From Bordetella parapertussis (GTDB lineage Bacteria; Pseudomonadota; Gammaproteobacteria; Burkholderiales; Burkholderiaceae_A), in NCBI GenBank assembly GCA_945862985.1, contig CAMAZF010000009.1, positions 16,316-80,315 of the forward strand: a stretch of 64,000 nt of DNA. Reading direction: 5' to 3'. Below the pieces are notes generated by a model, which was not told the DNA's origin, ran no database searches, and saw only the letters and a list, made by a program, of their open reading frames with translations. Both the position numbers and the translations under genes were made by a program. This document shows positions 1 to 9,273 of the stretch, one piece after another. Within the stretch, counting starts at the first letter, position 1. Each line of letters starts with the position of its first letter.

Positions 1-1
1 C

Positions 2-91
2 TGTCGCATGGTGCCCGTCACCATGCAGCGAGGCTGGACCGTGGTCTTTGAATACCAAGGCCAGCGCTTTACTCATATTTTTCCTCAGTAG
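2..91 (+). CDS. Partial: C-terminus of a probable glycine-zipper (2TM) surface protein
   Basis: Only the last 29 codons are inside the window; the frame is open from base 2 to a TAG at 89-91. The visible tail contains a Trp followed by a V-x-x-EYQG-x-x-F pattern. That pattern resembles the conserved end of glycine-zipper 2TM / Rickettsia 17 kDa-type outer-membrane proteins (SlyB-like), where a W-x-V-x-YE(F/Y)-G-R segment closes the protein. The defining glycine zipper would lie upstream of the window, so the family call rests on the tail alone. It stops 6 bases before the SOUL protein start, so the two may be co-transcribed. Confidence 0.4.
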   Translation, partial: CRMVPVTMQRGWTVVFEYQGQRFTHIFPQ

Positions 92-97
92 CGCAGC

Positions 98-703
98 ATG
101 AACCGACGCACATTCATCTCTGGATTTTCGGCCCTCCTGGTTTCAGGGGGTCTCACGGTGGGAGGAGGGGCTATGGCGATTGAGGAGCCACGATTTGAAG
201 TGGTCCAACAGCACCCATCCGGCCGCCTTGAGCTGCGTCGGTATCCAGGCTTCGTGGTGGCCGAGACAGAGGTCACTGGAGGTTTTGATGAGGCGAGTCG
301 CTCAGGGTTCCGTCGGGTGGCGGGGTACATTTTTGGTGGCAATCAGTCTGGCTCAGGTGAGTCGCAGAAAATTGCCATGACCGCGCCCGTGACCGTCGAG
401 CCCAAGCCAGAGGGCTGGCGTCTCCACTTTGTGATGCCCTCGGGCATGGATCTCAACACGCTGCCCAAGCCCACAGACCCCTCTGTTCGCATCCGAGCGG
501 TCGGAGAGCACCACATGGCCGCCATTCGATTCAGTGGGTTCACCACTGAGACGGCGGTGGCGGAGAAGACAGCAGAACTTGAGGCGTGGGTCACAGAAAG
601 AGGCTGGCAACGCATGGGGAATGCGCAGGTTGCCCGCTACAACGATCCCTTCACCCTTCCCTGGAATCGGCGCAACGAGATCCTGATACCCGTTGCGCCT
701 TAG
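98..703 (+). CDS. SOUL-family heme-binding protein, exported
   Basis: The 201-residue product begins with a signal-like segment (RR at residues 3-4, then a hydrophobic stretch to about 27, ending AMA). The rest matches the SOUL/HBP fold: an N-terminal beta strand (E-x-F-E-V), the highly conserved IAMTAPV stretch near residue 90, and a C-terminal WNRRNEI segment. SOUL proteins bind heme or related porphyrins, and their bacterial role is poorly defined. The Arg pair suggests possible Tat export, but no full Tat motif is visible. It is convergent with the metalloprotease, with only 11 bases between the stops and no terminator-like hairpin. Confidence 0.85.
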   Translation: MNRRTFISGFSALLVSGGLTVGGGAMAIEEPRFEVVQQHPSGRLELRRYPGFVVAETEVTGGFDEASRSGFRRVAGYIFGGNQSGSGESQKIAMTAPVTVEPKPEGWRLHFVMPSGMDLNTLPKPTDPSVRIRAVGEHHMAAIRFSGFTTETAVAEKTAELEAWVTERGWQRMGNAQVARYNDPFTLPWNRRNEILIPVAP

Positions 704-714
704 CCGATCACGCT

Positions 715-3441
715 TTAGCTTCGAGACATCTGCGCATTGAGCATGGCCGTGAGGCTGTCCAGAGTCTCAGCCAGGTGAGCCCTGCTCTCGAAGTCTAGTC
801 CGGGCTTGCCCAGGGCAGAACGGATGTCTCGCTGAAGACGTTTGGCCTGGACACGGGTGAGGCTGATGGCGTCTGCAGGCATGGGCGAAGGGGGCATGCT
901 CACCGAATAGCCTCTCGCCACCGTCATACTGCCTCCCCCTGGCGACATTCCACGGGTCAAGATCAGCTGGAGGCGCTTGATGTGCTCGCGCTGAAGGTTT
1001 CGGCGCATGCTGCTGATGGAGCTTCCTGTCTTGAGTTCACTCCAAATGGCTTGACGCAGGCTCCCGTAGACTTCGGGAAGGCTGATGATGTCTTTTCGCT
1101 CTGCGGTGGACACCAGAAGCGGAAGATCCAAAACCCGTTTGGCGGTGTCTCCGGACATCAGTCGATCCAGTGATCGTGTCTGAAGGCTCAACACCATACT
1201 CGGAATATCGACGGGTCCACCGCGATCCCATTCGTTGTAATCGGGTGCCAGGTTGGCCAGGAACTGGGGCTTGAAGTCAAAGCTTCGCGCACTGAAGATC
1301 TCGCGCGTCAGGAACTCCAGCGCCTCTCGCTGCTTAGCGGACTCGACGGGCTTGAAGTTGGGACGCGTGCTACCGGGCAGGTCGCGAAGGGCATAGACGC
1401 CTCCCACATACTTCGCAGCATCGGTCGGCAGGGACCGAAGCAGCCGGAAGCCCGACATGAGGCTACGACGACGCTTGAGCGGGTCTTCCCCAGCCTGAAC
1501 CGGCTGATTCTGAACCCGTTGCCAGAGCTCCTTGGAGAGTTGGAGTCGCCGCTGATACCAGGCAAGGGGGTCCTCCCCCAGGTCAAACAGATTGCTCATG
1601 GGATCGAAACCACCGTTCGGACCACGACCTGCGTCCATATCGTCTGAGTAGGCCAGACCAGGTTCTTGGCTCCGGGAGGCAATTTTGGAGAGCGTCTCTG
1701 CCTCTTTGGAGGGATCCACCGAGGTGTACGCATATTCAATCGCCCAGTAGTCGTAGGGACCCAGGGTGAGATTGCTGAAGGTGCTCTTGCTCTCCTGATC
1801 GAGCGGAAGATTCAGCGCGTTGTAGTCCATTACGGAGCCGGAGGCCCCTTTGGCGAGCGTGAAGGCTCCATCCTTCAGCTGGGCCTGGGTCACGGTGGTA
1901 CTGGCTTTAAAGTTGTGCTTGAGGCCCAGGACGTGGCCTGTCTCATGCATCATGGTGTCCTTGATGGCTTCGAAGACGAGGCGATCAGCCTCGGGTCCAT
2001 TGGGATCAAGGCCACGAGCCTCCAGCAGATCGAGGGCAAAGCTCATCTCATGAGCAGCCTCATGGGCGTAGGTGCAGGCCTCGTGATGGGTGTGCAGGCT
2101 GCTCAGGTCAAAGACCGTCTGTGTGAAGGGCGAACCGATGGTGTCATCCTTCGCCACGTCGTCGCTCACGAGTCGTCGAATGCCTCGACCGAAGACATCG
2201 CTCATGCCCATATCGGCATCCAGAATCTCACCCGTCCGCGGGTCTGCATGGCTGGGGCCAATCGCGAAGCCCACATCAGACCCCACAAACCACCGAACAG
2301 ATGCATGACCTGCATCCATGTTGTCCCACGTGGCGTCGTCGGGCTGCTGTTTGACGACCACGGCATTTTTATAGCCGATCCGCTCGAAGGCCTTATTCCA
2401 CTCCAGAATGCCGTCTCTGACTGCCGGACGAACCTTCGCGGGGATGTTCTTGTCTAGCCAGAAGACGATGGGCTGCTTGGGCTCAGATAAGGCGGCGGCT
2501 GGGTCGGCTTTCTCCAGCCTCCATCGCTTGATGTGATGAACCCGGGTGTTTGGGCGGGTGTCGTCTGTGAGATCTGTGAACGACTCGGCAAAGTGACCTA
2601 GGCGGGGGTCCGCCAGGCGCGGACGCATGGCCTGCTCGGGCAGTGCACGAAAGCTGTAGACCAGAGAAAAGAACATGCTTCGAGGGTCTGGTGTGGCCTC
2701 AGGAGGGGAGGGACGCGGCGCACCTGGCGTGAATACCGGAGGGGGCGCAGGAATTCTTGGAGTTGCATAGTGCATCCGGGCGGTGAGCGTGGAGAGCTGA
2801 GCATCGGAGCGGGTCGCAGCAAAACGGGAATTGCCTGCGTCGAGGGAGAAGGGCAGACGGAAGGACATTTCGAGCCGGGTGGAGAGGCCAAGGATGTCTC
2901 GCATGAGAAGACCGTTGGCATCGATCAAGAGGCTCTTGCGCTCAGGGTGAGGCGCGCTCGCTAGCTTGCCGTAGGCCAGCAGGCTAGGGGAGAAAGCCTG
3001 CGAGGCGGCTAAGCGTCCTTCACCTTGGGCACGAAACTTGGTGTTGAGCGCAACGAGTTGAATCTGCTCTCCGTGTTTTTCCCATTGCACCATCTGCTTC
3101 ATGCCCATCTGACTGGCATACAGACCCCGCTCGCCAATGGATTCCGCTACGTTGATGGTGAAGAGGAAGGGCTTGTTGAGCCACGATTCTGGAATCTCAA
3201 TGTAGGTCTTTGCGTCTTTGGTCCAGATGGGGAACAGGCCCTCAGAAGACTTGAAGTCTTTGATGATTTCCGAGAAGGGCTTGGGCTCTCCGGGCTTTGC
3301 CGCTGGAGGCTTGGCTGGTGCTGTCGCAGGCGCTTTTTCAGGCCCTGCCTGTTTGGCGGCATTGGTGGTGTCTGGGCTGGCCCAGACCGAGGAGGTTGAA
3401 AAGGCAATGGCCAAGGCAACCATCAAAGGCTTACGCTGCAT
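715..3441 (-). CDS. Large periplasmic zinc-dependent metalloprotease (DUF5117/DUF5118/DUF4953 type)
   Basis: A 908-residue secreted protein. I place the start at the ATG at 3441 because a GGAG lies 7 bases upstream; an in-frame ATG at 3459 has no such site. A signal peptide ends near VWA at residue 21 and is followed by a Pro/Ala/Lys-rich linker. The zinc site HExxHxxGxxH is intact (H499, E500, H503, H509) and is followed by the N-F typical of this family. N-terminal beta-rich DUF5117/5118-like and C-terminal DUF4953-like parts flank the catalytic core. Members are large gluzincin-like enzymes of Gram-negative bacteria with unknown substrates. It is divergent from the FKBP gene, with 88 bases shared as a promoter region. 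Confidence 0.85.
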   Translation of the reverse strand: MQRKPLMVALAIAFSTSSVWASPDTTNAAKQAGPEKAPATAPAKPPAAKPGEPKPFSEIIKDFKSSEGLFPIWTKDAKTYIEIPESWLNKPFLFTINVAESIGERGLYASQMGMKQMVQWEKHGEQIQLVALNTKFRAQGEGRLAASQAFSPSLLAYGKLASAPHPERKSLLIDANGLLMRDILGLSTRLEMSFRLPFSLDAGNSRFAATRSDAQLSTLTARMHYATPRIPAPPPVFTPGAPRPSPPEATPDPRSMFFSLVYSFRALPEQAMRPRLADPRLGHFAESFTDLTDDTRPNTRVHHIKRWRLEKADPAAALSEPKQPIVFWLDKNIPAKVRPAVRDGILEWNKAFERIGYKNAVVVKQQPDDATWDNMDAGHASVRWFVGSDVGFAIGPSHADPRTGEILDADMGMSDVFGRGIRRLVSDDVAKDDTIGSPFTQTVFDLSSLHTHHEACTYAHEAAHEMSFALDLLEARGLDPNGPEADRLVFEAIKDTMMHETGHVLGLKHNFKASTTVTQAQLKDGAFTLAKGASGSVMDYNALNLPLDQESKSTFSNLTLGPYDYWAIEYAYTSVDPSKEAETLSKIASRSQEPGLAYSDDMDAGRGPNGGFDPMSNLFDLGEDPLAWYQRRLQLSKELWQRVQNQPVQAGEDPLKRRRSLMSGFRLLRSLPTDAAKYVGGVYALRDLPGSTRPNFKPVESAKQREALEFLTREIFSARSFDFKPQFLANLAPDYNEWDRGGPVDIPSMVLSLQTRSLDRLMSGDTAKRVLDLPLLVSTAERKDIISLPEVYGSLRQAIWSELKTGSSISSMRRNLQREHIKRLQLILTRGMSPGGGSMTVARGYSVSMPPSPMPADAISLTRVQAKRLQRDIRSALGKPGLDFESRAHLAETLDSLTAMLNAQMSRS

Positions 3442-3529
3442 GCAGGAGCTCCATGTCATCAGATCAACAAAAGGCTAGACTCTCGCCAGCTTACTTCGTT
3501 TCGTCTATTCGGTTTTTCATGGAGGCAGT

Positions 3530-3982
3530 ATGGGAATCTGGTCACGAATCACCACCCTGTTTGCAGCGCCTGCACTGGCTGTTGCGTCGAGTGCCACAGC
3601 CGCACCACCCCTACAGAATCTGCCACCTGAGCCGGTTTCCGCACTGGTCACGATTGACCGTGTAGTGGGCTCAGGCCCGCAGGCTCAATCGGGTCAGCGG
3701 GTTCAAGTTCACTACACCGGATGGCTCTACAGCCCTGGGCAGGAGAACGGTCGGGGCCAGAAATTTGACAGCTCGAAGGAGAGTGGTCGGCCCTTTGTTT
3801 TCCCGCTGGGAGCCGGGCGAGTCATTAAGGGGTGGGACCAGGGTGTTGCAGGAATGAAGGTGGGAGGTCAGCGCGTGCTGATTATTCCAGCTGCGATGGG
3901 TTACGGCAGTCGAGGCGCCGGAGGCGTGATTCCTCCGAACGCCACGCTAATTTTTGAGGTCGAATTACTCGGCGTCCAATAA
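3530..3982 (+). CDS. Periplasmic FKBP-type peptidyl-prolyl cis-trans isomerase
   Basis: This 150-residue protein has a signal peptide (about residues 1-24, ending in an Ala-rich segment) and one FKBP domain. Family hallmarks are visible: V-x-V-H-Y-T-G-W near the start of the domain, [26 protein letters not shown]-x-RGAGG-x-IPPNA and the final F-E-V-E-L-L strand. It should catalyse prolyl isomerisation during folding of exported proteins. The start is fixed by a GGAGG at 3521-3525, four bases before the ATG. It is convergent with the diguanylate cyclase gene, five bases away, with no room for a terminator. Confidence 0.92.
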   Translation: MGIWSRITTLFAAPALAVASSATAAPPLQNLPPEPVSALVTIDRVVGSGPQAQSGQRVQVHYTGWLYSPGQENGRGQKFDSSKESGRPFVFPLGAGRVIKGWDQGVAGMKVGGQRVLIIPAAMGYGSRGAGGVIPPNATLIFEVELLGVQ

Positions 3983-3987
3983 GGCGA

Positions 3988-6120
3988 TTACTTAGACGCG
4001 ACGCGGATCTGTCCGCGTCCCTCCGCCTTGGCGCGATACATGGCTGCATCGGCAGCGCGGATCAGGCCCTCTTGGTCGATGGCATGATCGGGGAACACCG
4101 CCAGACCGATGCTGCAGTTCATGGGTAAAGCCTCACCGCGCCAATAAATGGGCTGGCAGAGTGACTCCAGCAGCTTTTCCGCTACCCGCAGAGCCGCACT
4201 GGCCTCCCCGACGTCATGGAGCAGCACCAGAAACTCATCTCCCCCCATCCGCGCGACCGTATCGTTCTCTCGAACCAGATTCTGCATCCGACGTGCTGCC
4301 TCTCTGAGGACTTGGTCTCCCGCCGAGTGACCGAAGGCGTCATTGATCTCTTTGAACCGATCGAGGTCGATAAACAAAAGTGCATGCCGTTTGGCCTCAC
4401 GACTGGTGTGTCGAAGGTCCATGTGAAGTCGATCGAAAAAGAGGGTTCTGTTTGGAAGGCCTGTGAGCGGGTCGTAGAGTGCCAAGCGGCTGAGTTCTTC
4501 GTGTGCAGCCTTGAGCTGCGCGGATCGCCCTGTGATCCCAAGCATCATGAGCTGGATCAACGCCGCAAGGAGGAATCCAGCGATGCCCACCCACCAGGAC
4601 GCAGGCACACCAGAGGCCGCCGCTCCCCCCTCGGGGATGTAAACACTCAGCTGCCACTGCCGATCTGCGACTGGAATGGTCTGTGACCATGCGCTTTGAT
4701 CACTCGGTAGTGCTGTGAAATCGCCCATTGGGGCATTCGATCGAAACAGCAGCTGTTTGCCTGAAGTTCCGAGGGGATCCGTGAGCTGGAAGATCAACTG
4801 AGAGTCCTCTGCATTCCAGCCCTTTAGGTTGATCATTTCGTCGAGTTTGATCACGGCCACCGCGAATCCAGCGACCACCGGCCGAGACGATCCAGCCTGT
4901 CGGCTGAAGTAGGGCATCAGGGCGAGAAGACCGATTCGTCGTTTGTCCTCTTGGACCAGTTGGATGGGGGCTGTGACGGCGAAAGCCCGACTGGCAAAGG
5001 CCCGCTCGATCGCGTCCCGCCGGATGGGCTCAGAAAAGATGTCAAAGCCCAAGGCCGGTTTGTTCCCTTCCAGTGGGGCGATCATTCTCACCGGCACGTA
5101 TTCAGGACGGCTGGGAGCAGGCTGCAGCTTGCCCTCGATGCGATGCTGAATGACAAATCCCTGCTGCTGAAGTTGGCGGGAAATGTTTGCCTCGTAGGCG
5201 GGCCGATCTACGTTGAGCACCCTGTCGTTGATACTCACGGCAAAGAGATCGGGGTTCGTAGCGAGGATCTGCTGGGCAAAGGTGGAGAAGGCCTCGTAGC
5301 TTGCCGTGGGCTGTTCCTCCGCAAATTGTCGAAGAGAGGTCAGTGCCTCCCGATGAGCTGCCAGCCTTGCGCTGAGGCGATCATTGACCCGTTGAGCAAT
5401 CTCCTCGCTGCTTCGATCGAGTGCCTTTTGCTGAGATGCAGCTTCTAGCTGACCCATGACCCAGAAGGCGGTCAGAGCCATGGCGATCAACAGCGCTGAG
5501 GGAAAAAGCATGGTGCGCAGCCGGGACTGCCAGAGTTCACTGTCTCTGGCCCAGATGGCCAGGGCAATGGGAGCGGCCACCCAGATTCCGAGCGTGTCGC
5601 CTACGTACCAGGTGAGCCAGCTCTCGAGCAGTCCCGAGCCTGTCACCACTCCGGCTGCCCAGAGGGTAAGGTTTCCCACACTGGCGGAGATCAGCCCTGC
5701 GGCCATCCCGCCCCAGAGCAGAAAAAGCGCTGCATCTCGCTCGTCTTCAAGGCGTTGCCAACGATCGGAGAGCTTCCAGTGAATCAGGACGCTGCCCATT
5801 TGCGCCTGCAGGGCGGCGCCAAACGCAACCGCAGAACCTACGCTCAGCGCATCGACGACTCCTTGCCCGAGGAGCAGGCCATTAGAGACATTCACCAACA
5901 TGGAACCTACGAACAGGGCGGGAAGGGCGCTAGGACCGTAAACCAGCACCGCTGCAAGTCCGAATCCTGCCGCAGGAAATATGGGGCTGGCGTACTGGCT
6001 TCCGGACACCAGCGCGAGCCCAAGGGCCGCCAGCAGCGCATAACCGATCGCGGTTATGGCCGCATGCTGCCAGGCGAGGGCAGACTTTGTATACGGAGAA
6101 AATAAGGCCGAAAGCAGCAT
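3988..6120 (-). CDS. MASE1-CHASE-GGDEF diguanylate cyclase
   Basis: A 710-residue inner-membrane signalling protein. The ATG at 6120 is preferred because a GGAG lies 8 bases upstream; a GTG at 6144 is an alternative. Residues 1-220 form a multi-pass MASE1 sensor region. A periplasmic CHASE-like domain follows (about 245-440), then a further membrane helix near 515 and a C-terminal GGDEF domain. The GGDEF signature is intact at 626-630, and an RxxD inhibitory site (R-E-N-D) sits five residues before it, so the enzyme should make c-di-GMP and be product-inhibited. No EAL domain is present. The ligand cannot be inferred from sequence. Confidence 0.9.
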   Translation of the reverse strand: MLLSALFSPYTKSALAWQHAAITAIGYALLAALGLALVSGSQYASPIFPAAGFGLAAVLVYGPSALPALFVGSMLVNVSNGLLLGQGVVDALSVGSAVAFGAALQAQMGSVLIHWKLSDRWQRLEDERDAALFLLWGGMAAGLISASVGNLTLWAAGVVTGSGLLESWLTWYVGDTLGIWVAAPIALAIWARDSELWQSRLRTMLFPSALLIAMALTAFWVMGQLEAASQQKALDRSSEEIAQRVNDRLSARLAAHREALTSLRQFAEEQPTASYEAFSTFAQQILATNPDLFAVSINDRVLNVDRPAYEANISRQLQQQGFVIQHRIEGKLQPAPSRPEYVPVRMIAPLEGNKPALGFDIFSEPIRRDAIERAFASRAFAVTAPIQLVQEDKRRIGLLALMPYFSRQAGSSRPVVAGFAVAVIKLDEMINLKGWNAEDSQLIFQLTDPLGTSGKQLLFRSNAPMGDFTALPSDQSAWSQTIPVADRQWQLSVYIPEGGAAASGVPASWWVGIAGFLLAALIQLMMLGITGRSAQLKAAHEELSRLALYDPLTGLPNRTLFFDRLHMDLRHTSREAKRHALLFIDLDRFKEINDAFGHSAGDQVLREAARRMQNLVRENDTVARMGGDEFLVLLHDVGEASAALRVAEKLLESLCQPIYWRGEALPMNCSIGLAVFPDHAIDQEGLIRAADAAMYRAKAEGRGQIRVASK

Positions 6121-6206
6121 GCCGAGGACTCCAAATTTCACCACTGAAGGATGAATGTTACCGAGCTTGGGATGACAAGTCCTTCGCGCGATGCAATAGT
6201 GAGGGT

Positions 6207-7733
6207 ATGAAGCATGGTGCCTCCTGGATCAAGCGAGTCTGCGCGGCTGCGCTCTTATCTCTGTCAATGGTTGCAGCGGCTGCCCCGCCCTCAACCAATC
6301 TCTCCTGGCGTGAGACAACCACCCCTGAACGCCTGGAGCAGGCTTTTGTTGAGTCCGCTCAGCTGCAGAAACCGCTTCTGTTGTACTGGGGTGCCACCTG
6401 GTGTCCGCCTTGTAACCAGCTCAAAAAGACAGTGTTTCAGACCGAGGCTTTTGCGCAGCTCGCACAAGGATTTGTGGCGGCCTATATAGACGGAGATCAG
6501 CGGGGAGCGCAGGCCTTGGGCCAGCGTTTCAAGGTTCGGGGGTATCCAACGGTGGTGGTCTTTTCCGCCAAGGGAGAGGAGCTGTTTCGACTGCCGAGCG
6601 GAGGGACACCGCAGCAAATTCTGCAGGCCCTCGCAAGTGGTCTGGGTGACGGAAAGCCTATTCGAGCCACCCTAGCCGATGCGCTTGAGGGTCGAGCTGT
6701 CAGCTCAGCAGGCTGGCGCATGCTGGCCTTCTACTCGTGGGGACAGGACGGCACGATGGTCCTGCCAGAAGAGGAGATTGCCCCCACGCTGGGAAGACTG
6801 GCGACGCGAGCGCGCAGCGCCCCACTGGAGGTTCACACTCGCCTTCTGTTCAAGGCGGCAGCTGCTGGCAACCGTGAGGCCCTGGTTTTAGGAGACGCTC
6901 GAAAGCGCATGAAGCAGGTATTGGGGCAACCGGATCTGATTCGAAAGCATGCCGATGCGATTCTGTCAGATGGCGCTGTGCTCACAGAGGCGCTCTCCCT
7001 CGACGCCCATCGAATGCGGGCAGCCATGCGCGCGCTTCTGAAGCAGGGCAAGCTCGCGCTGCCTGACCAGGCGGGCCTATTGATTGAACAGGTTCGCCTG
7101 GAGCGCATGGGCCTTTCCAAGGACGATCATCACCCACGCCTGCCGGCGCCCTTTCTGACTGAGCTTCGTAGCCAGGTGAAACGCATCGCCTCTACGCCCA
7201 TGGATGGATATGAACGACAGGCTGTGATCCCCAGTCTCGGTTACGCCTTGGGTCTTGCCGGCCTTTGGTCCGAGAGTGACCAGCTGCTCAAAGATGGGCT
7301 CGCTAAAAGCCACTCAGACTATTACCTGATGAGCCAGCTGGGCAGCAATGCCAAGAAGCAAGGGAAGACTCAGGAGGCGCTCCAGTGGTACCAGCAGTCG
7401 TACGAAAAGAGCGTTGGCCCTGCCACGCGCCTCCAGTGGGGCGTGGGCTACCTCACAGCACTGACTGAGCTTGCGCCGGAGGACGCCAAGCGCATTGAGT
7501 CATTGGCAATCGCGCTGATTCGAGAGGCGGCACAAGATCCAGCGGCCTTTCAGGAGAGAAGCGGTCGATCCATGCAGAGGCTCGCCAGAAGCCTGGCTGA
7601 ATGGAACAAGATGGTCTCTCAGGGCAGTTCTATGCGGGCCGTGAAGGAGCAGCTTGACGACGTGTGTCGAAAACTCGATGCAGCAGATGGTCAGAGATCT
7701 GTTTGCTTGGGGGTGGCGGAACGGCTGAAGTAG
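6207..7733 (+). CDS. Secreted thioredoxin-fold protein with C-terminal helical repeat region
   Basis: A 508-residue product starting at the ATG at 6207; upstream in-frame codons back to 6087 have no signal sequence, whereas residues 1-26 from this start form a clear signal peptide (AAAA-A). A thioredoxin domain follows (about 30-150) with the redox motif W65-C66-P-P-C69 and the cis-Pro segment YPTVV. The remaining 350 residues are alpha-helical and include a TPR-like stretch near 370-420. This resembles periplasmic DsbD-gamma/thioredoxin_7-like proteins and probably acts as a thiol reductant or oxidant in the periplasm. The 3' end overlaps the convergent ppk2 gene by 43 bases. Confidence 0.75.
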   Translation: MKHGASWIKRVCAAALLSLSMVAAAAPPSTNLSWRETTTPERLEQAFVESAQLQKPLLLYWGATWCPPCNQLKKTVFQTEAFAQLAQGFVAAYIDGDQRGAQALGQRFKVRGYPTVVVFSAKGEELFRLPSGGTPQQILQALASGLGDGKPIRATLADALEGRAVSSAGWRMLAFYSWGQDGTMVLPEEEIAPTLGRLATRARSAPLEVHTRLLFKAAAAGNREALVLGDARKRMKQVLGQPDLIRKHADAILSDGAVLTEALSLDAHRMRAAMRALLKQGKLALPDQAGLLIEQVRLERMGLSKDDHHPRLPAPFLTELRSQVKRIASTPMDGYERQAVIPSLGYALGLAGLWSESDQLLKDGLAKSHSDYYLMSQLGSNAKKQGKTQEALQWYQQSYEKSVGPATRLQWGVGYLTALTELAPEDAKRIESLAIALIREAAQDPAAFQERSGRSMQRLARSLAEWNKMVSQGSSMRAVKEQLDDVCRKLDAADGQRSVCLGVAERLK

Positions 7734-8509
7734 TCGGGAACGATGTGAAGCTGAGACTTGGGTGGCCGCACATATTGAGCAGTCGTCTTCTTTCTTGCTC
7801 TCAGCCGAATGCTCGGCAGCTTGACTGACTGGTAGGGAATCTGTGAGAGGAGGTGTGCAATGCAACTCAGTCGTGCACGCTCCTTCACCTCGGCCTCCAC
7901 GATGTACCAGGGCGAGATGGCGGTGTCAGTGTGGGCGATCATGATGTCTCTCGCCCGTGAGTATTCCAGCCAGTGGTCGCGTGCAGCAATATCGATGGGG
8001 CTTAACTTCCATCGCTTCATCGGGTTGTTGGCTCGCTCTTGGAAACGACGCTCTTGCTCGTCTTCGCTCACGCTGAACCAATACTTCAGGAGCAGAATTC
8101 CGGAGTGAACGAGGAGTTCCTCAAACTTCGGGCACGCGTGCAGGAAGTCTTGATACTCGCGATCTGTGCAAAACCCCATCACACGCTCGACGCCCGCTCG
8201 GTTGTACCAGCTCCGATCGAAGAGCACCATCTCACCTCCGGAGGGCAGGTGGGCAGCATAGCGTTGGAAGTACCACTGAGAGCGTTCTTTTTCCGTGGGT
8301 GTGCCCAAAGCCGCCACTCGACAGACTCGTGGGCTGAGCGGTTCGGTGATGCTTTTGATCACACCGCCCTTGCCGGCCGCGTCGCGACCCTCAAACACCA
8401 CCACGACACGCGATTGTGTCTGCTTGACCCACTCCTGCAGTCTCACCAGGTCGAGCTGCAGTGCCGTGAGCTCGCGTTTGTAACGCGCAGCTGAGAGGGC
8501 GGCGGGCAT
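7691..8509 (-). CDS. ppk2: Polyphosphate kinase 2
   Basis: A 272-residue cytoplasmic enzyme of the PPK2 family, which transfers phosphate between polyphosphate and nucleotides. It has the Walker A-like G-R-D-A-A-G-K-G at 41-48, the FDRSWYNRAGVE segment of the Walker B/lid region, and the RRFQER-x-x-NP-x-KRWKLSP-x-D segment. Length and the absence of a tandem domain fit the short single-domain class, usually NDP kinases working from polyP. The ATG at 8509 overlaps the upstream stop as TGATG, so translation is probably coupled to the beta-repeat protein. A TTG three bases earlier is in frame but unnecessary. Confidence 0.92.
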   Translation of the reverse strand: MPAALSAARYKRELTALQLDLVRLQEWVKQTQSRVVVVFEGRDAAGKGGVIKSITEPLSPRVCRVAALGTPTEKERSQWYFQRYAAHLPSGGEMVLFDRSWYNRAGVERVMGFCTDREYQDFLHACPKFEELLVHSGILLLKYWFSVSEDEQERRFQERANNPMKRWKLSPIDIAARDHWLEYSRARDIMIAHTDTAISPWYIVEAEVKERARLSCIAHLLSQIPYQSVKLPSIRLRARKKTTAQYVRPPKSQLHIVPDYFSRSATPKQTDL

Positions 8510-9153
8510 CAAGGCTCCAGGCGAAGGGACAGGCTACCCACGCCGATTTGCGCGGCCAATGGGTGAGAACCATCGCCGTTTGCCTGCAGAGAACTGCTGA
8601 CCAGGGCGCGAGAGGGCTCTGTGCTGAGACCTGAAACGTTGATGTCACCCACGCCAACCTGAGCAGTAATGGGGCCAAGGTGGGCGCGTCGTCCCTTGAG
8701 TTTGATGTCGCCAACGCCCAGGGAGAAGGCACTGGCCCCTAGGGGGAGCTCAGCATTGATGCTGCCTACCCCTTGAGACACTTCAATTGCCAGGGCCTGA
8801 CCCGAGGGAAGAGCCACATCCAGCAAGGCCCTCACAAGCTTTTTGGTGAGCTTCAGTCTCACCACCTCTCCGTCTCGCTCCACGCTGACCTTGAGTTCGG
8901 CCGGCTTGCGATCGAGCAGCGGGACATCGACCTCTTTTACCTTCAGCTCAGCTCTGAGCGAGAGATCAGATTCCGCATGTTGCTTGATTCGGAGCTCCGC
9001 TACGGCAATATCCATCACGACTTTCTTGACTCCCTTGAGGGTAACGACCTCTTCTTGATAGAGCGTGGGCTCAGAGGCGAGTGCTACCTGCGGTGGGAGG
9101 AAGCAAGTGGCAAGGGGAACAACAAGAGCAAGAAATCGAATGGTTGTGTGCAT
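8509..9153 (-). CDS. Secreted beta-repeat protein of unknown function (DUF4097/adhesin-domain-like)
   Basis: A 214-residue protein with a signal peptide (about 1-26, ending VALA). The mature part is beta-rich and contains a short repeated pattern, GVG(D/S)I or GVGSL, four times between about residues 128 and 211, spaced like rungs of a beta-helix. This is the look of DUF4097/DUF2807-type putative adhesin domains. No catalytic residues are evident, and function is unknown. It is translationally coupled to ppk2 (TGATG). The start at 9153 lies only 21 bases from tRNA-Ser on the other strand and has no convincing Shine-Dalgarno sequence. Confidence 0.6.
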   Translation of the reverse strand: MHTTIRFLALVVPLATCFLPPQVALASEPTLYQEEVVTLKGVKKVVMDIAVAELRIKQHAESDLSLRAELKVKEVDVPLLDRKPAELKVSVERDGEVVRLKLTKKLVRALLDVALPSGQALAIEVSQGVGSINAELPLGASAFSLGVGDIKLKGRRAHLGPITAQVGVGDINVSGLSTEPSRALVSSSLQANGDGSHPLAAQIGVGSLSLRLEP

Positions 9154-9156
9154 TGG

Positions 9157-9162
9157 TACAAT
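9157..9162 (+). promoter_or_regulatory. Putative -10 element of the tRNA-Ser promoter
   Basis: TACAAT matches the sigma-70 -10 consensus at five of six positions and ends 12 bases before the first base of tRNA-Ser, a normal leader length. No good -35 hexamer is visible 16-18 bases upstream, so the call is tentative. Confidence 0.35.
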
Positions 9163-9174
9163 ATGCCACGGCTT

Positions 9175-9264
9175 GGAGGTGTGGCAGAGCGGTTTAATGC
9201 ACCGGTCTTGAAAACCGGCGAGGGTTCGCGCCCTCCGTGAGTTCGAATCTCACCGCCTCCGCCA
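9175..9264 (+). tRNA. tRNA-Ser(UGA)
   Basis: A complete class II tRNA can be folded. The acceptor stem GGAGGTG pairs with CGCCTCC (one G-U pair), the discriminator is G at 9261, and CCA is encoded at 9262-9264. The anticodon stem ACCGG/CCGGT encloses the loop CTTGAAA with anticodon TGA. A long variable arm (GAGGGTTCGCGCCCTC) identifies serine, and the T arm GTGAG-TTCGAAT-CTCAC is canonical. It decodes UCA, an essential function. It sits between the beta-repeat protein gene and the glucan locus, and no direct repeat suggestive of integration at its 3' end was seen nearby. Confidence 0.97.
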
Positions 9265-9273
9265 GTTCTCTTG

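Noticed and set aside
1666..2457. Plus-strand 263-codon frame
   Set aside because: It is antisense to the zinc metalloprotease, whose catalytic motif and family match are clear; no recognisable domain or ribosome site.
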